From Diplonema japonicum (taxonomy: Eukaryota; Euglenozoa; Diplonemea; Diplonemida; Diplonemidae): a stretch of 64,000 bases of DNA. Within the stretch, counting starts at the first letter, position 1; each line of letters starts with the position of its first letter. The stretch covers positions 664,273 to 728,272 of the forward strand of contig OZ025667.1 of assembly GCA_964019335.1 (NCBI GenBank), in the 5' to 3' direction. Under the pieces are notes generated by a model. That model was not told the DNA's origin. It saw only the letters and a program-made list of their open reading frames with translations, and searched no databases. The translations under genes and the position numbers were made by a program. Shown here one piece after another: positions 1-12,170 of the stretch.

Positions 1-90
1 CCCCATTCAACCCTCGTTTATTTTTACTTTTTTTTACTCCTCCTGTTTTCTTCTTTCTCTCTCTTTAAGTATTGGGACCCCCGGTTCCAA

Positions 91-197
91 TGTACCCCAC
101 ACTTGTTCTTTTTTTTTTTCTTTTTTTTTCTTTTTTTCCCTTTTTGTTTTTCCCCATTCGTTTCATTCACGAGTACTAAACTCATTTAGTTTTCCAG
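91..197 (+). promoter_or_regulatory. Candidate trans-splice acceptor of the first gene
   Basis: A long T-rich pyrimidine tract (about 109-152) is followed by a TTTTCCAG ending at 197, twenty bases before the ATG at 217. In Euglenozoa a pyrimidine tract plus AG just upstream of the start codon marks spliced-leader addition. The same arrangement recurs before other genes here, for example AG at 24558, 28692, 42892 and 52971. It is inferred from pattern only; 5' RNA ends would decide it. Confidence 0.45.
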
Positions 198-216
198 GTT
201 CAAAAAAAAAGAACAA

Positions 217-987
217 ATGTACAGGTTGGTTTCGAAAAGGTGGTGCCACGTGTTTGATGGGTTTAACGCAATGAACGCAGCAGATGTGGGTAAGCAAATG
301 CTGGCGATGAAACGAAAACGGGAACAAACCCGCGCAAAAATAGTAAAATCGGTTGATCTTGAACCGAAAATGCTGCCGGAGGAGGAGTCAGTGAACTGGG
401 GTCGTAACCGACCGGACCAAATCGAGGAAATGGCCAAGCACGTAAGAGTGATAAACGAATTCATCACAAAAGAACAAGAACAGGAAATCGATCTCATCAT
501 CACCTCCAGTCTCTCAGACCAACCATGGGAGAGCGCCCACTCTGACCAACTCATCAGAGCCTACCGAGAAATATATGTCCCCAAAGATGGGATTGAACCG
601 CTAGCTTGTTTAAACACCCTTTACACAGACCATCCCCTCACGGACTACTACCACTTCTTAGAATACAAACCCGAAGGGTATGTCAAGCCTCACCTTGACA
701 ACCGATCGGAGTCGAACCATGTTGTCATAGGGTTGTCTTTGCTGGACACAAGGATTATGACTTTGGAGCCCCCTGCAAGGTCAGAGTTCTCACCGGTTGA
801 GATTGTTCTAAGACCAAGGTCGGTGTATATCCTCACGGGGCCTGCAAGGCACACATGGTTGCATGGAATCGACTACAAAGAAGGAACAGAGGCTTATCTT
901 GACAGCAAACTGTGGTACAACGGAGGTGTGGTGGTGGGGTCAGAAAGAAAGGTGAGAAAATGCGTCGTGGTTCGGGCGGCTCCGTAG
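217..987 (+). CDS. ALKBH7: AlkB-like 2-oxoglutarate/Fe(II) dioxygenase (ALKBH7-like)
   Basis: A 256-residue protein of the AlkB family, closest by eye to ALKBH7, the mitochondrial member linked to programmed necrosis and fatty-acid metabolism rather than DNA repair. The region from about residue 77 (VINEFITKEQEQEI) matches the start of the AlkB fold. The iron ligands are visible as H159-x-D161 (KPHLD) and a distal His at 216 in ARHTWLHGI, preceded by the family pattern SVYILTG. The N-terminus (MYRLVSKRW) is basic and could be a mitochondrial presequence. The start chosen is the first ATG after the pyrimidine-AG at 197. No intron is needed. The assignment to family 7 rather than 6 rests on the GLSLL and YILTG stretches and is less sure than the AlkB assignment. 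Confidence 0.75.
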   Translation: MYRLVSKRWCHVFDGFNAMNAADVGKQMLAMKRKREQTRAKIVKSVDLEPKMLPEEESVNWGRNRPDQIEEMAKHVRVINEFITKEQEQEIDLIITSSLSDQPWESAHSDQLIRAYREIYVPKDGIEPLACLNTLYTDHPLTDYYHFLEYKPEGYVKPHLDNRSESNHVVIGLSLLDTRIMTLEPPARSEFSPVEIVLRPRSVYILTGPARHTWLHGIDYKEGTEAYLDSKLWYNGGVVVGSERKVRKCVVVRAAP

Positions 988-1049
988 ATTTTTTTTTTTT
1001 TTCTTTTGTTTTTCCCGTTTCCAAAAAAAAAAAAAAGAAGGAGAGAGAG

Positions 1050-1081
<32 letters not shown>

Positions 1082-1091
1082 AATAAAGAAA

Positions 1092-1781
1092 ATGACGTAC
1101 GTACCAGCGTACTGTTCGACGTTCTACGCTGTGGCTGTGACAGGGTACGGAAGCTCCTATGCATTGGGGGTTGGTTACGAAAGGAGCCCGAACTCTTTGA
1201 AGTATCAAAAGCCTGTTTTTTTTTCCGATAACGCGTTCGCGAGGTGGAACGACAACTACGTGCCTGTGCTGCTGGTCGGTTCCTTTGTGACTAGCAACAC
1301 GACAGACTTCGTGAGAAGCGTTGCAGAGCTGTCGTTGTTGCTGTTCCCTGCAGCGAGGGAGCTGGGCACGCTCTTCTCAGTGACAGCGTACATGGCGTGC
1401 GGGATTGCAGCGACGTTGAGCTGGCGGTTGCAAAGCAACATCAACCTTGAAAAAAACCAGACAATTTACGACAGAAACATAGGGACAGGCGGCGCAATCT
1501 GCGGCCTCGCAGGCGCCCTTCTCCTTCGACCGAACGCCTCACTCTTGAAAAACACAAAAATTCCCGCCCTCCCCTTCGCCCTAGCTGTCATTGGTGAACG
1601 AGCCTACAGCGAATATGCCCCCAAGCACGAAGCTGACAATGACGCCACTCCCGTCATCAGACAATGGGGCGGGTTAGGTGGTGCGATTTTTGGCGGTATT
1701 CTGGCGTTCACCACCCTTCGCCGCCGCTCCGGCGCGGCCATGAAACAAACCTTCCAGAAAAATTTTAAAATGAAGCCTTGA
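1092..1781 (+). CDS. Rhomboid-like polytopic membrane protein, probably catalytically inactive
   Basis: A 229-residue protein with several hydrophobic segments. Residues near IGTGGAICGLAGALL resemble the rhomboid signature GASGAxxGLxG, but the catalytic Ser position is occupied by Gly, and the later WGGLGGAIFGGIL helix lacks the catalytic His. It therefore looks like a pseudo-rhomboid. Trypanosome mitochondria use inactive rhomboid-like subunits (TimRhom) in their protein import channel, and a diplonemid equivalent is a reasonable guess; a derlin-like role is an alternative. The start is the ATG at 1092, after a long poly(A) stretch; the open frame upstream of it is only poly-lysine and is ignored. 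It follows the ALKBH7-like gene by about 100 bases on the same strand. Confidence 0.5.
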   Translation: MTYVPAYCSTFYAVAVTGYGSSYALGVGYERSPNSLKYQKPVFFSDNAFARWNDNYVPVLLVGSFVTSNTTDFVRSVAELSLLLFPAARELGTLFSVTAYMACGIAATLSWRLQSNINLEKNQTIYDRNIGTGGAICGLAGALLLRPNASLLKNTKIPALPFALAVIGERAYSEYAPKHEADNDATPVIRQWGGLGGAIFGGILAFTTLRRRSGAAMKQTFQKNFKMKP

Positions 1782-1884
1782 AAAGATCATTCGATTTGCT
1801 TTTTTATTTTCCCCTTTTCCATTTTTTTATTTTTATTTATATTATTATTGCTCTCCAGATCACCTTTCACAAGGGGGCAGGTTC

Positions 1885-2211
1885 ATGGAATTTTCTGACC
1901 TGTCTGACCTCACTTGCCGAGTCTTCACACAACTCATAAATGAGTTGAAGGCCGCCTCTCCCTCCCTTGCCGCTTCTGTGAAGTTGGCCCCTTCCAGAAC
2001 ATATGACGTGCTGCTCTTGTCCGAAGACGATGCTCGAAAAAGACTAAAGTTCACCGAACTTGTATGGAAAGGTATAAAGGAACTGCACGCCACCGAGGGT
2101 GACATTGGCGAAGTTCTTGCCTGGCTCGCGCCCCTCAGAGCGAGGTTTTCCCATTCTGTTCCCAACCCTGCCCTTCCGGCACCTTCAGTTCCGCTGTGGC
2201 GGGGAAATTAG
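1885..2211 (+). CDS. Small protein of unknown function
   Basis: A 108-residue frame starting at ATG 1885, preceded by a T-rich tract and the acceptor-like CTCTCCAG at 1852-1859. The protein looks mostly helical and acidic (SEDDARKRLKFTELVWKGIKEL). I do not recognise a family. Position between two genes on the same strand, the acceptor-like upstream signal and normal composition argue that it is real. The last 15 residues are proline-rich and low in information. Confidence 0.4.
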   Translation: MEFSDLSDLTCRVFTQLINELKAASPSLAASVKLAPSRTYDVLLLSEDDARKRLKFTELVWKGIKELHATEGDIGEVLAWLAPLRARFSHSVPNPALPAPSVPLWRGN

Positions 2212-2337
2212 AGTCACAAAGGGCTTTTGTATTTGTATTTTTGAGTTGATATTGCCAGGGCACTGAAACCACCACAAAGAAAGGAGGGGCACAATACACT
2301 GGCATAACTTCGTTTCTTTGCACGGAGGGAATTGAAA

Positions 2338-5300
2338 ATGTCAACTCTAGAAGCCATCCAGCAGAACAACACCTTAATTGTAGTGAAAGCGGGTGGCTTT
2401 GAGCTCCGTTTTCTCATCCTCACAGCTCCATCACCATCAAACCTTTCACTTTACATAAAAGTATGTAGGGAATAAAAATTAAAAAGATCGCGGACGGCAG
2501 GATTTGAACCTGCGCGGGCAGAGCCCAATGCATTTCGAGTGCACCTCCGTAACCACTTGGATACGTCCGCTCGTGGATTTTTGCGCTTCAAAAGACCAGT
2601 ACCTCATAGATGAAACCTGCAGCTGGTTGTAATTTATTTATTTTGAGGCGCGGAATTGGGCGTGGGACATGGCGTGACAAGGCGAAGGTCAAGGAGGTAA
2701 ACCAACTCATGACCGAGTCGAAGCGCGCGGCCTGGGGTGAGATGGCGGCTGACCTCAGTCGGAGCAAGGACCTCGGGTCTGCGTTTAGGGCGGTGAAGAA
2801 GCTGGACGACACCGCAGACCGCACCTTCCCATTCTCGAGGGGAGGTTCGTGACGGACAAGGCGAAAGCCGACCGCCTGGGGGCTCACTTCGGCAAGCTCT
2901 ACGGCCAGGGTGGTGATGGGGACGCGGCGGACGTAGCTCCTTCGACGAACGTGCTTGGGTGCCACGCCTTTACGGTGTATGATCTCACCCGCGGTCTGGG
3001 AAGGATGAAGACACGCAGTGCAGCGGGTGATGATGGCATCTTCGCGGAGATGCTTCTCCACCTCGACTAGCCCTCGCTCGGGGTTCTACTTCTGCTCCTC
3101 AATCGCTCATGGCAGGCGGGGATTGTGCCGGGTGCCTGGAAGAAGGGGGTGATTGTTCCAGTGGCGAAGGCAGGGAAGGACGCCACGTTGCTTGCATCGT
3201 ACCGTCCCATATGTCTCACTAGCTGTCTTTGTAAGCTGCTTGAGAGGATGATAGAGGAGAGGCTTACCTTTCTCCTAGACTCTAGCGCGTCGGGCGTTGA
3301 GAGTCTCCACGACAGCCAGGCTGGCTTCAGGAGGGGCCGCTCCACGGAGGAGCAGGTGGCGTCCCTGACCGGGTGCCTGTCGAGGAACAAAGACAGTCGG
3401 CGTCTGTCGGCTGCCCTGCTGTTTGACTTCTCATCTGCGTTTGACCTGGTTCAGCACGAAGCTCTCTTGGGCATGATGCGGAGGAAAGGGATCCCTGAGC
3501 CCTTCGTCGAATGGACGCGCTCCTTCCTCTGCGGTCGTACGGCGGCGGTCACGGTGGGTCGTTCGCGAGGGTCGACGACGAAGGTGAGGAGAGGGGTGCC
3601 CCAAGGGTCTGTGCTGGGACCCGTCCTTTACACCATCTACGTCGACGAGCTAGCCAGGTTGCTGGTTGGGATGGCGGACCTGTCGGTTCTTTATGCCGAC
3701 GATGTTGCGGTGGTGGTCTCAGCCGGGCAGGGCGACCTGGCTGGTCTTGAGCGAGGGGCCCAGGCTGTGATGGACGCGGTTGAGGGCTGGTGTGGGAGAC
3801 GGGGCATGCTGCTGAGCTCCAGCAAGTCGCAGGCAGTGTGCGTTCCCTATCAGAAGCGGCTTAATGTCTACTTCTCTTCGTCGCGTGTCCCGCTTTGCCC
3901 GGGGGCCTTCCAGGACCCTGTCCTTAATCTTGGGGTTGGGGTCTGTGGGACCTTGTCTGGCGTCCGTGAGCTGTCTGGCTTTCGGGTCGTGGAGGCGGGT
4001 GGCAAACGGTCCTTCGACATTCCCGCCGCCATCCGGAGGTCCGACATTGGTTACATGGCGGCTCGCCCCTTGCCTCTATGTGGGTCGGCGAAGTATCTTG
4101 GGGTCACTGTAGACTCTGGGCTCACGTTTGACGAGCATGCGGGGGATGTCCTGAGGAGCGCTGACAAGAGGCTGAGGGTACTAAGGCTCCTGTCGGGCAC
4201 GACCTGGGGGTGCAAGAAGGCCACGCTCCGATCTCTGTACCTCACGTACGTTCTCCCGCTACTCCGGTACTGCATGGGTGTTTACTTTGCCAGGCTCAGG
4301 GACAGCAGGGTGGAGGAGCTTGTTGGGCTCCACCAGAGAGCGGCGGTGCTGATCTCGGGTTGTTGGCACGGCTCGGGCACGGCGAAGGTTGTTGCTGAGG
4401 CAGGTCTGCTACCCCTCCGACAGATGGCTGAGGGAGCTGCGGCGGTGTTGACGGCGAAGTCGTTCTGCTGGAGGACCTCCCCGGTTCACCGCGAGGTCCT
4501 TGAGCAGAAGCGGATGACCGGTATGGGCAATGGGTGGCTGCGTGCGGGTATCCTTGCGCTACGACGCTGCGGACTGCAGGGGTGGACGACGCAGGAAGGC
4601 TTCAGGAAGTACGACACCTTCGAGCTACTGACTGCCTCGCCCAAAGTAGCACCGTGGCATGCGATCCTGGTGGAGTTCAGAACTGCCCTTCCCGGCAGGG
4701 TCACGCGTTCGTCGCCGGACGTGGATAAGCGGAAGGCGGCCGTGGAGGCTCTGGCTGCCCTTCCACCGGGTATCCATGCCTATACGGATGGTTCTGTCGT
4801 ACGGGACCGCCAGAGGTGGAGGGGCGGCGCCGGGGTCTACTTGCAGCTCCCCCGCCCCCACGAACCCGTGTCCGAGAGCTTCGGCGTCAGCAATTTCTGC
4901 TCTTCCTTTCGGGCGGAGGGTCTGGCTGTCAAGGTGGCTCTGGACATGGTGGCCGCGCTCCGGAGCGAGCACCCCACGTTGGCAGACAGCCGGCTGTCGA
5001 TCTGTACCGACTCGCTCTCTCTCCTTGATCAGCTGAGGGCAGGTCCTTCGCGGCAGAGGGAGAGGCTCGACCACGAGACCTGGGAACTGCTGGTGGCCGC
5101 GGCACGTGCACAAGGTGCACCAGTCATTCTCCAGTTTGTGCCGTCCCACTGCGGGGTTCCTGGCAACGAGGCGGCAGACAGGCTGGCCGGGGAGGGCACG
5201 AAGCGCGAGCTGACTCGCCCCTCTCTCGACTACAGGTCGGTCAGGGCCCTGGTCCGTCGCCAGATTCAGCAGAGGTCTGCGGTCATTGTCGGGGAGGTGG

Positions 5301-8300
5301 CCCCGAGATACGCGAGGGCCACGGGGCTCCGAGCGGCGTGCTTCCCCCAGTCCCTCCCCAGGCTAGCGGAGACGGTCATCTCGCGGCTGAGGGTAGGGCA
5401 CTCCGCTCTCTTCTTCGGCTTCCTGCAGGCGGCTGGACCGAACAGGAAGAAGGCTGAGCTCAGCTGTCCAGCGTGTGGAGCACAGATGTCCAGGGAGCAC
5501 GTTGTTGGGGGGTGCGCTGTGGTTGGACGGGGTTCGCTCGACGCTCCCAATGGACGCCCCTCGCTGGTGGAGTGCCTGTCAAAACGCGTGACGCAGGTAT
5601 TCACCCTCATCGCCGACTCTGGCTTGCTTGACTGGGCCAGATCCGGGGTCTTCACGTCGCCGTCTGCGGCAACGGCAGGTACCGCTGCCCCTTCGTTCAT
5701 CCCGCCGGCTGTCTCCCTTGACGCCGGCCCTGCGGCCCCCGTGTTGCGCTGAAGTGAGTAGGGTGAGATCAACATTTCAATTCTTTTAGTGCTTACGTTC
5801 CCTTCCCCTCTCTTCCACTCCCTCTCATCCTTTTCTTTATCATCATCCGGCGTCTGGCCTTTCTCTTACCAGTATGCCCGTCCCCTTTTAAACTTTTAAA
5901 TTTTTAAAATTAACATCCTCTTGTTATCGTGTGCCCTGACATTGTAGTCAAAAACGGATGGCCCGGCCTACTCTGAAGTTGCCCAGATGAGTCCTCTCAT
6001 CTTCGCACGAACGAGTGTGGTACGGCCATCCCCTCCCCCCGCCTGCCGGAGTGCAGCGGGGAGAGCAAATACTTCCCCTATCATCCCCATGCGCACACGC
6101 ACACTCGCTTCCCCTTTTGATTTTGAGAGATTTTACTCTCACCCTTTCATGTTTCGCTCAATGGAGCAAATCCCTCTCGAGGGGGCGACCGGGGCCAGTT
6201 CCGGTCACCAGAGGTCCCAGTTGAGAAAAACGACGAACTGGGGTCAAGGTCCCCGTCCGAGTCACGTAGGTCTACGCGGCTTGGAATTAAAGTAATTCAG
6301 CCCTCTTCGGCTGTTCCAAACAGGTGCACGGGTTGGCGGAGTCCACAGCTCCATCTGATTGCAGAAGAACTGGTCTTCGCCCTCCCTGTAATATTTCCAT
6401 GCTTCCCTTCACCTTTCCCCTTCCCAGGTGTTGCTCCCCCATGGTGGCACCTATTGGTATTTTGAAGAAAAAAAAAAATTGGGCGCCAACGATTCTAAAG
6501 CTACAGTTTCTGTACTTTATTGGGAAGGCTTAAAAAAAAAAAAAAAAAAAAAAAAAATGTCAAGTGACAAAATGACGAAGCCGAGCAAGGCGGGCGCCTC
6601 CAAGGGGCCCCTACCGGACGGGAGCGAGCCCGACCAAGACCCGCCGCAGCTAGTGCTGCAAACCACCGAGGTGGTGATCAGAAAGACCCCCCCCGAGACG
6701 ACCCCCAAGACGAAGCCCACCCGGAAGCACTACGACGCAGTCGTAGCCCCGCTTGCCCCCAAGCCCACGTGGGCGGCCTTCATTGCGCAGGCTGGACTGG
6801 GGAAGTCGATGAGGTTCGACGGTGTCCTAGGCACCATCGTAACCACAGGGACTCCCCCTCTTCAGTCCTACTCAGTGAGGGACGGAGACACTACCCATAA
6901 GGTGGTGTTCGAGGAGCAGAAGGGATCCTTTAAAAGGAAACTACCGGGTGGGTCTCGTAGAGGGACCAAAATAGACTTCCGCAGGGAGTTCGGGGGGGCG
7001 AGCTGGTCGCAGGTGTGGGAGCTGGCCGACGAGAAGGAGGGGAGGAAGAAGAAGGCGAGAGAGGAGAAGGGGGCCAAAGCCGCAAAAAGGAAGGCCGAGG
7101 CCAGGGAAAGAGAGGAGAAGCTGGAGGCGAGGATCCAGGCGCTGGAGAGCGCCGAGAAGGAAGAGGGAGGCGGGATGGAGGACGACTGGGGCTGGAGGGA
7201 AGCCATGGACAGGCGGATTGCCGAGTTGGAGCAGGCGAGGGAACAGGCCGGGCTGTGGGAGAAGGCGTGCGAGAGGAAGGTGGAAGAGGTGGAGATGAGA
7301 AGGGTGCGTACGGACGAGAGGACTGAGGAGCTGAACAGGAGGGTGGGCCTGGTGGAGGGCGAGCTTGGTGGCCTGAGGGGGGAGATTTCTTCCTTGAAGG
7401 CGTCATCGGAGAGGACGGAGCGGTCGGTGGAGGAGCTGAAGCAAGGGATGAACAGATTACTCATCCACTTGACTACAGGAGCCCCCCCACCAGGAACCTC
7501 CGAGGAGGCAGACGGGTCCCCAGAACAGAGGGGACACGTGCCGTCCACCGATGGCGCTGACGAGGGGACTGACACCCCAGACTGCCCCAGGCACGCTGCG
7601 ACACCGGAGAGAAAGGGTACCGTAGCACCTTTATGCTACGACACCCCCCCACCAGCCGAAAGGCTCGTAGGAGTTGCCACAACAAGGCAGACAACCCTAC
7701 ACACCACCCCCTCGCAGACAACGCCCCTGCACAAGGTGAACCCTCCCGTAAAAAGGAAGGTTGAAGGCCAGTACTAAGGGCCGTGCAATCTCATTCAACA
7801 CCCCTTTCACCCCCTTTCCCACACCGTCTCTCACTCCCTGTCCCTACTCCCAAACCCCCAACACTACACCCCATCTAAACGAAGATGAAGTACTACCCAG
7901 CCTCTCAAGCCCTGGAAGCTGGGGTGACCGCAAAGGCAGCACATCATCACCACATCACCATCCCTCATCTTTCCCTCTCTCCACGCACAATTCCTCCCCA
8001 AACAAGCACTCACAAACTCCCGTCACCGGTGACGAAGTATTACCCAGTATCCAAAGGCCTGGACCTAGGGGTGACCACACAGGCAATCTTCACATTCGCA
8101 GAAATCCCGCAGCCAGCGGTCCGCACGGAAAACACTTACTGAGCTGCGGGGACATAGAAGCGAACCCCGGTCCAACCACCGAAAAGACAACAAGAGTTGA
8201 ACACTCTCTCCCTCCCGTCCCCTCTACTTCCTCTCTCTCACAGGCACACTCCAACACAGCACCACCACCCAACAACATCAACGTACTGTCTCTCAATGTC

Positions 8301-11300
8301 AGATCCCTAACGGTGAGCACCACAGCGCAGCTGCTGAAGGGCATTGAGACACACAACATCGACGTGCTCCTACTCCAAGAGACTTTCCTGAGGCCGTCGA
8401 AAGATATAACCGGAGTCTTCACTGGGTTCAAGGCATACCGCCGAGACCGAACACGACCGGTGAAAAGAGGAAAGCAAATCAGCGGAGGGGGTCTCGTCAC
8501 ACTGGTCAGAGAATCGATACCGTCGAAACAGATCGAAGTTCTTCAGAAACCCAGCGACGTGACGGAAAGACTCGACGTAGAGATCTCGCTGCCCAACCGG
8601 AAGCCGTACAGACTCGTCAACCTGTACCTGCCTCCGACAACGGGTAGAGACGGCGACGACAGACCACCCCCCGAGAAATATTTCCGCCCGGCAGAGCTGC
8701 CTCATGACAGTTACACCATCATCGCCGGTGACATGAACGCCCACCACACGATGTGGGACAAAAGGGGCACTCCGAATAAGCTGGGAGAAATACTGCACAG
8801 CTGGATGCTGCGATGGGGCTACAGCACATGGAACAAGAGCAGCGAAGCCACGATCCTGAACCCGTCAGGAAACCCAACCTCTCCGGACATGGTAATGAGC
8901 GGCGCAGAGTTCGACAAATCTTCTTGGAGGACGTTGCCAGCAATGGGCTCAGACCACGTTCCGATGTTCTTCAGTCTGAGAGGGGGAGTCAGCCAACCGA
9001 CCAGAAGAGTACTCTACTCTTGGGGGAAGGAGGCAAGGAGCGCGTACAGGGAGACGATGGAAGAAAAGTGCAGCAGGCTGCTCAGGGCCAGAGACCCGAT
9101 AAGGCTAAACGCTGAGTTTCGCACACTTCTTCTATCGGCAACCGAATCGTGCGTCCCCAGGAAAGGACAGAAGAAAGGGAAGGTTTGGTGGAACGACGAG
9201 ATTGACGCACTCGCAAGGCGACGAAGCACACTGAAGGCGAAGCTGTTGTCCGAGGATCACGACGGGAACGACGAAGACCTGGCACGTCTAGCGGCGATGG
9301 AGGCTGAGCTGGACAGGGCGATAACGAGCGGGAAGCAGGCTGCCTGGGGCGACTACACCAAGAAGTTGTCCAAGGACGGAAACCTGACGCAAGCCTTCTC
9401 GGTCATCCGCAGATTCGACGGTCGCAGCGAGAAGCCACCAATAGCCCCGCTCCGACGAGGAAACGGTATCGCCACCACCGACAGGGAGAAGGCCAGTGTA
9501 CTCGTCGAACACTACGCGAGGGCCTGCTCCCCAAGGACGACTGCCAAGTCGGAGGAAGTGATCACCACCATCAAGAAGGACGCGAAGCCCGGGACAGACA
9601 ACGACTTCCCCCTGGTAACGAAGGACGAGCTGGACTCGGTGCTGCGAAGGCTGAAGAAGGGCAAGGCTCCGGGCCCAGACGGCATCTACAACGAAATGCT
9701 GAAGTACCTGGGACCGGTGGCCAGGGAAGTTCAACTCCTCCTCTACAACTCATCCCTCCAGACCGGTGTCGTCCCTGCCGAATGGAGGCGGTCTTCCATC
9801 ATCCCCCTCATGAAAAAGGGCAAAGACCAATCCGAACCCGCCTCGTACAGGCCGATCGCGCTGACGTCAAACATCGTGAAGACGTTGGAGCGAATAGTCA
9901 AGGACAGGATGTGCTTCCTGCAGGACACAGGACGGGTAAGGCAATTGCACACATCGCAGGCGGGTTTCCGGAAAGGGAGGTCCACGGAGGAAAACGTGCT
10001 GTACGCCGCCTCAAAGCTCAAAAGTGTCAGACTGAGCCAAGGTCTGGGGGGTCTCCTGCTGTTCGACTTCAAAGGAGCCTTCGACACAGTCTGGCACAAG
10101 GGAGTGATCGCAAAGCTGATAGGCGACGGATACCCTCCCAAGCTCGTGAAATGGATCACCTCTTTCCTCGACCAACGTAAAGCCTCCGTCTGTGTGAACG
10201 GGGAACACGGCTGCGTGAAGACAATGACAGGGGGCGTACCCCAAGGCACCATCCTGGCCCCGCAGCTCTTTTCCATCTACGTCAACGACCTGGCCAGGTT
10301 GTACAGGAAGGCTGGAATCGACGCGGTAGTGTACGCAGACGACATAGCGATAGTGCTGGAGGCGGGGAGTCCTGCCGAGCTGAACAAGAAGGTGCAACGC
10401 GCGGTGAGCCTCACGGAGCGATGGTGCGAGACGTTCTCGATGAAACTGTCCCAGGAAAAGACAGAGTTCATGCCGGTGGAGGGACAGTTCTGGAACTCGC
10501 ACGACAGTCTCGCAAACCTCATCAACGCCCGCTTCCCCTCGAGTGGGGCGAAAGTCAAGGTGGTACGCGAGGCTAAATATCTTGGCGTCACCTTCGACGA
10601 AAGCATGAACTTCCACGAGCATGTGCAGAAGGTGAAGGGAAAGATCAACAGCCGTCTTCGCCTGCTGCGCAAACTCGCCGGAACAAGGTGGGGCTGCCGC
10701 AAGCACACCCTAAGGACGCTGTACCTGACGTACGTCCAACCGGTTCTGCGCTACTGTCTCGGTGCTTACGGCAACTTCGTGGGACATGCTGCTCTGGCCG
10801 AGTTCGACTCGCTACAATACACAGCAGCGAGGTTGATAACGGGATGCTTCGACAAGACTTCCGCGACGGTGACCAGGTCAGAGGCGGGCATCTGGGAGAT
10901 TGAATCCTTGCTGGAACACGACACCCTGGTGCTCTACGAGAAGGCACAGCGTCAACCGGGGACGACAGCGGAGAAGGCAACAAAGATATCCGGGGGTCAG
11001 ATGTGGTACGGGAAAAGCTGGCGAAACACCGCGCTCGACTTGGCGAAGAGTCACGGGATGCCGGAACGCGAAGACCTACCACACCACTCAGTCACTCAGA
11101 GCGCAGACCTGCAGCTCCCTCCATGGGTCCAACCCAAAGTCCTGTTCCACCCCGACCTAGTCCGCAAGGTACACAAGAAGGACGAAAAAAGTCTCAAACT
11201 CCGAGCGGCCTTCGAATCGATCAGGAGGCACGGCATCCCAGATGTGATCGTCTACACCGACGGGTCAGTCACCGGACACAGGAACGGCGGTTCGGCAGCT

Positions 11301-12131
11301 GTGATAAGGATCGGGTCTGACACACCGAAGCAGGCTCGCAAGAGCGGAGGAGCAGTGACTTCGGCCTACCGATGCGAACTGAAAGCGCTGAACCTGGGGC
11401 TGCAATGGACACTGTACCATACCCGGAGACAAGGTGTGACGACCGGAGTAGTGCTGCTGTGCTCGGACTCCCAGTCGGTGATCAGAAGACTGATGCAGGG
11501 CCACAGAGAGATGAGGCAGAAGGAGGAACTGCTGGCTTGGAAATGGCTGGACGCGCTTGACCGCCAAGGCCTCTCCACCATCATCCAGTACGTTCCCGGA
11601 CACTGCGGCCTACCAGGTAACGAGCAAGCCGACCGACACGCCAAACGCGCCGCAAAGGAGTCGACACCGGACGGACCGACGGACCTGATGACCACAAAGA
11701 GCCTCATCAAGAGGTCGGTGAACCGCGACTGGGCAGCCTCGTGGGAGAAGACGGGTCGGGACAAGAAGTACCGAGAGGAGATCGGCGCGAGGTACCTCCC
11801 CTTGAAGGAACTGTCCTGCAGACACGATGAGGTACAGATAACGAGACTGCGAACGGGCAGGAGCCACCTGACTTGCGGTTTCCTGTCGAAACCCGTCCAG
11901 AATGACTTACGTTGCCTCTCGTGCCATTCGATCCAGGACAGACACCATCTGCTGATCGGGTGCCCAGCTGGAGACAAGGTCCGCGAAGAGATCTTCGGGG
12001 ATGACATCCCCACGACCACGAAGGAGATGCTCACAATGAGGGTGAGTGAAACCGCCTCCTACCTGAAGAGGATGGACCTCATCTGAGACTCTCACGACCG
12101 CCGAGCCGCTGACCGCAATCGCAGGACGTAG

Positions 12132-12170
<39 letters not shown>

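Larger units (their letters stand above)
2663..6476 (+). mobile_element. Element A: 5'-truncated ingi/L1Tc-type non-LTR retrotransposon
   Basis: Nearly identical to element C from 2677 (equivalent to 16188, offset 13,511) through the poly(A) tail at about 6466-6477. It lacks ORF1 and the endonuclease and starts inside ORF2 upstream of the RT. Direct repeats AATTGGGCG flank it (2654-2662 and 6477-6485), indicating target duplication. Fourteen bases (2663-2676) between the 5' repeat and the start of homology are unexplained filler. The 3' end is TTGGTATTTTG plus A-run, as in C. Confidence 0.85.

Noticed and set aside
4625-5775. Long minus-strand open frames over the RT and RNase H regions
   Set aside because: They are antisense shadows of GC-rich coding sequence and occur at matching places in elements A and C.
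6486-6540. An SL RNA gene
   Set aside because: No GT donor follows the exon and there is no SL intron-like sequence with an Sm site; the segment continues directly into an mRNA leader and ATG.
6868-7575. Minus-strand Ser/Pro-rich frame opposite element B ORF1
   Set aside because: Complement of a purine-rich coiled-coil coding region; no protein family content.
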